DNA from: Lentisphaerota bacterium
GTDB taxonomy: Bacteria > Verrucomicrobiota > Lentisphaeria > Victivallales > Victivallaceae
Direction of reading: 5' to 3'
Assembly: GCA_017134815.1 (NCBI GenBank)
Contig: CP071032.1
Span: forward strand, 3,034,001 to 3,098,000
Length of the DNA: 64,000 nucleotides
Numbering within the stretch: position 1 is the first letter of the stretch; every line of letters starts with the position of its first letter. The notes beneath the pieces are model-generated. The model worked only from the letters and a program-made list of their open reading frames with translations, was not told where the DNA came from and made no database searches. The position numbers and the translations under genes were made by a program. Of this stretch, positions 62,895-64,000 are shown piece after piece.

Positions 62895-63240
62895 CAGCCT
62901 GCTCCTCTAAAAAGGTTTTGCGAATGCAGTCGCCGGCCAGGTCAACGCATTCAGGACAGGTAAGTCTTTTGCTCTTGCGTATTTCGCGGCACCTGGTTGA
63001 GCCTGCCAGTTTTTTAAATTGCTGCTTGGCAAAAGTTTTATTATCTGAGTTAAGGTACTCAAGTGCTGCATATAACGCTCCGCAGTAACCTTCAGGAGCT
63101 TTACCGCCACCATGGTCGCTGTGTCTGGCAACAAAGTCGGTACTTCTCTTGCAAAACTGCTCAGCAAAACGGGCTACAGCCTGGGCACAGTTAAGTTTTT
63201 CGCCCTTTCTAAAGTGCTCTGATGCCTTTAATTTGTCCAT
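62887..63240 (-). CDS. C_GCAxxG_C_C family protein
   Basis: A 117-residue cysteine-containing protein. KLNCAQAVARF, the GYCGALYAA element and the pair RCREI ... TCPECVDLAGD follow the order of the C_GCAxxG_C_C family, whose spaced cysteines probably bind a metal or iron-sulfur cluster; the precise role of the family is not known to me. It is the promoter-proximal gene of an ArsR-type operon, which suggests redox or metal stress. ATG 63240. Its 3' end overlaps arsR, indicating translational coupling. Confidence 0.82.
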   Translation of the reverse strand: MDKLKASEHFRKGEKLNCAQAVARFAEQFCKRSTDFVARHSDHGGGKAPEGYCGALYAALEYLNSDNKTFAKQQFKKLAGSTRCREIRKSKRLTCPECVDLAGDCIRKTFLEEQADD

Positions 63241-63271
63241 AAATCTTGTTATCCTGTTTTTTAATATCGTA

Positions 63272-63291
63272 ATATCGTTATTATACGATAT
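63272..63291. promoter_or_regulatory. Probable ArsR operator
   Basis: Perfect inverted repeat ATATCGT-TATTAT-ACGATAT immediately downstream of the -10 box. A further direct ATATCGT lies at 63264-63270. The location fits repression of the C_GCAxxG-arsR-reductase operon by its own ArsR. Confidence 0.6.
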
Positions 63292-63320
63292 ATTATAATA
63301 TCAGTTATTGCTGTTGTAAA
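63292..63320 (-). promoter_or_regulatory. Promoter of the C_GCAxxG-arsR-reductase operon
   Basis: On the minus strand TTTACA (63320-63315), 17-base spacer, TATAAT (63297-63292), 51 bases upstream of the first start codon and directly next to the inverted repeat. Confidence 0.75.
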
Positions 63321-63422
63321 GCAACTTTTTTTAAAAAGTATTATTTTACTGGAACATTAGAATATTCCTGGCTGTCATTTTATTATAATTAATTGTATGA
63401 CTTTTAATTCTGAGGGTTTCTC

Positions 63423-63767
63423 ATGGGTCTTCCCAGTGTAGCTGTCATGAAGCAGGATCTCGCCTGCCTGGTAACCAGAACGGTTTCCGAGTGTGGTAAT
63501 GAGTTTTCAGATGAAAGACTGGACTATTTCAAAGAAGTTTACAGTGAAATAATGTCGGCCTCAGATTACAAATCTTTAAGAGCAGGAATGCAGAAATTTC
63601 TAGTTGTAATAGAGTTTTCCTCAAAAAAACGTGTTATCTGCATCAGGCGACGGGCCAAGTATCCTCATAAAACCATGTTGTTGCTTTCTGCATATTTAAA
63701 AGAACACCCGTATGTAAAGAGTCTGTTATGTGATAATACAGAAAAATCCGGCCCCTGGCTGCACTGA
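63423..63767 (+). CDS. Small hypothetical protein
   Basis: A 114-residue protein without a signal peptide or membrane segment. GAGGG at 9 bases before the ATG supports the start. I recognise no domain. The sequence has an acidic first half (FSDERLDYFKEVYSE), a short beta stretch (FLVVIEFS) and a basic run (KKRVICIRRRAKYPHK). It stands between the ArsR operon (divergent) and the citrate synthase gene. A small hairpin TTCAAATG/CATTTGAA follows 12 bases after the stop. Confidence 0.6.
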   Translation: MGLPSVAVMKQDLACLVTRTVSECGNEFSDERLDYFKEVYSEIMSASDYKSLRAGMQKFLVVIEFSSKKRVICIRRRAKYPHKTMLLLSAYLKEHPYVKSLLCDNTEKSGPWLH

Positions 63768-63923
63768 CAGCTCGTTTGCTTCAAATGTTTTCATTTGAAT
63801 TGAATTAATATTTGGAAGCTTGAATATATTACTTAGCGGTGTAGCTTAGATTTTTAAGCTTTATCCGAATATATTTTTAATCTTTCTCTTGAAAACATGA
63901 TAAACAATCAGTCGAGGTTTTGC

Positions 63924-64000
63924 ATGGATCAGGAAACAGCAAAATTGATCTTCAACGGAAAAGAGATTGAACTGCCGCTGGTATGCGGAACTATGGGTGA
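63924..64000 (+). CDS. gltA: Citrate synthase, N-terminal part only
   Basis: The ATG at 63924, with GAGG 7 bases upstream, opens a frame that runs off the right edge after 25 complete codons. The encoded start (ALIF-like AKLIFNGKEIELPLVCGTMG) matches the N-terminus of type II citrate synthases (ngk..eLPvxxGTxG). Only these residues are visible, so the assignment rests on a short match. Confidence 0.6.
   Translation, partial: MDQETAKLIFNGKEIELPLVCGTMG

Overview
The window looks like a chromosomal segment of a Gram-negative, lipopolysaccharide-bearing bacterium, most likely from the PVC superphylum and best matched to Lentisphaerota. The support is a Kdo transferase, a heptose epimerase and an LptD-like outer-membrane protein; Ser/Thr kinases with DWG/DLG motifs, one fused to PEGA and formylglycine-enzyme-like domains; a DUF3568-type lipoprotein; and many secreted proteins of unknown family. 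This placement is inferred from gene content and was not tested by phylogeny. No tRNA, rRNA, CRISPR array, prophage or intact insertion sequence was recognised.

Layout. 1-6.9 kb (minus): a DUF2156 protein cut by the left edge, then tilS and the tight set glmS-waaA-thiC. 7.0-11.8 kb: rdgB (plus), then pyrR-pyrB-pyrC and an M20 amidohydrolase (minus). 12.0-13.4 kb: a small lipoprotein gene followed by an array of 204-bp repeats made of hairpins. 13.4-15.7 kb: two tandem secreted HAD phosphatase paralogues. 16.0-21.3 kb (minus): alaS (short form), a STAS protein, rpsO and pnp. 21.6-29.3 kb: a divergent GH20-like lipoprotein, amrS, serC, queH, a methyltransferase, a gap rich in palindromes, and an S10 carboxypeptidase. 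29.7-32.9 kb (plus): ahbC-ahbD-ahbAB, a compact operon for making haem from sirohaem. 33.2-38.1 kb: three secreted paralogues of an unrecognised cysteine-containing family. 39.2 kb: a GH17-like secreted glycosidase. 40.9-46.0 kb: a TolQ-like membrane protein, a coiled-coil membrane protein and a kinase-PEGA-FGE fusion. 46.2-54.9 kb (plus): an ABC-F ATPase, then the close set MDR dehydrogenase-lptD-hldD-rsmB. 55.0-61.1 kb: a second kinase, a lone receiver protein, two unknowns and a YgiQ-type radical SAM protein. 61.1-63.3 kb (minus): C_GCAxxG protein, ArsR repressor and FAD disulfide reductase, with a visible promoter and operator. The right edge cuts a citrate synthase gene.

How the genes fit together. 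Most of the window is housekeeping: pyrimidine synthesis, amino-sugar supply and envelope assembly, RNA turnover, tRNA modification and charging, and haem. The accessory content lies at 12.5-15.7 kb, 27.3-29.3 kb and 33-46 kb. The strongest candidates for undescribed biology are the 204-bp hairpin array, the three-member secreted family (one member has lost its putative catalytic residues), the membrane/coiled-coil/kinase gene set, and the ArsR-controlled redox operon whose reductase lacks the usual His-Glu dyad. Starts, motifs and inverted repeats were read directly from the sequence; family names come from motif recognition without database searches.
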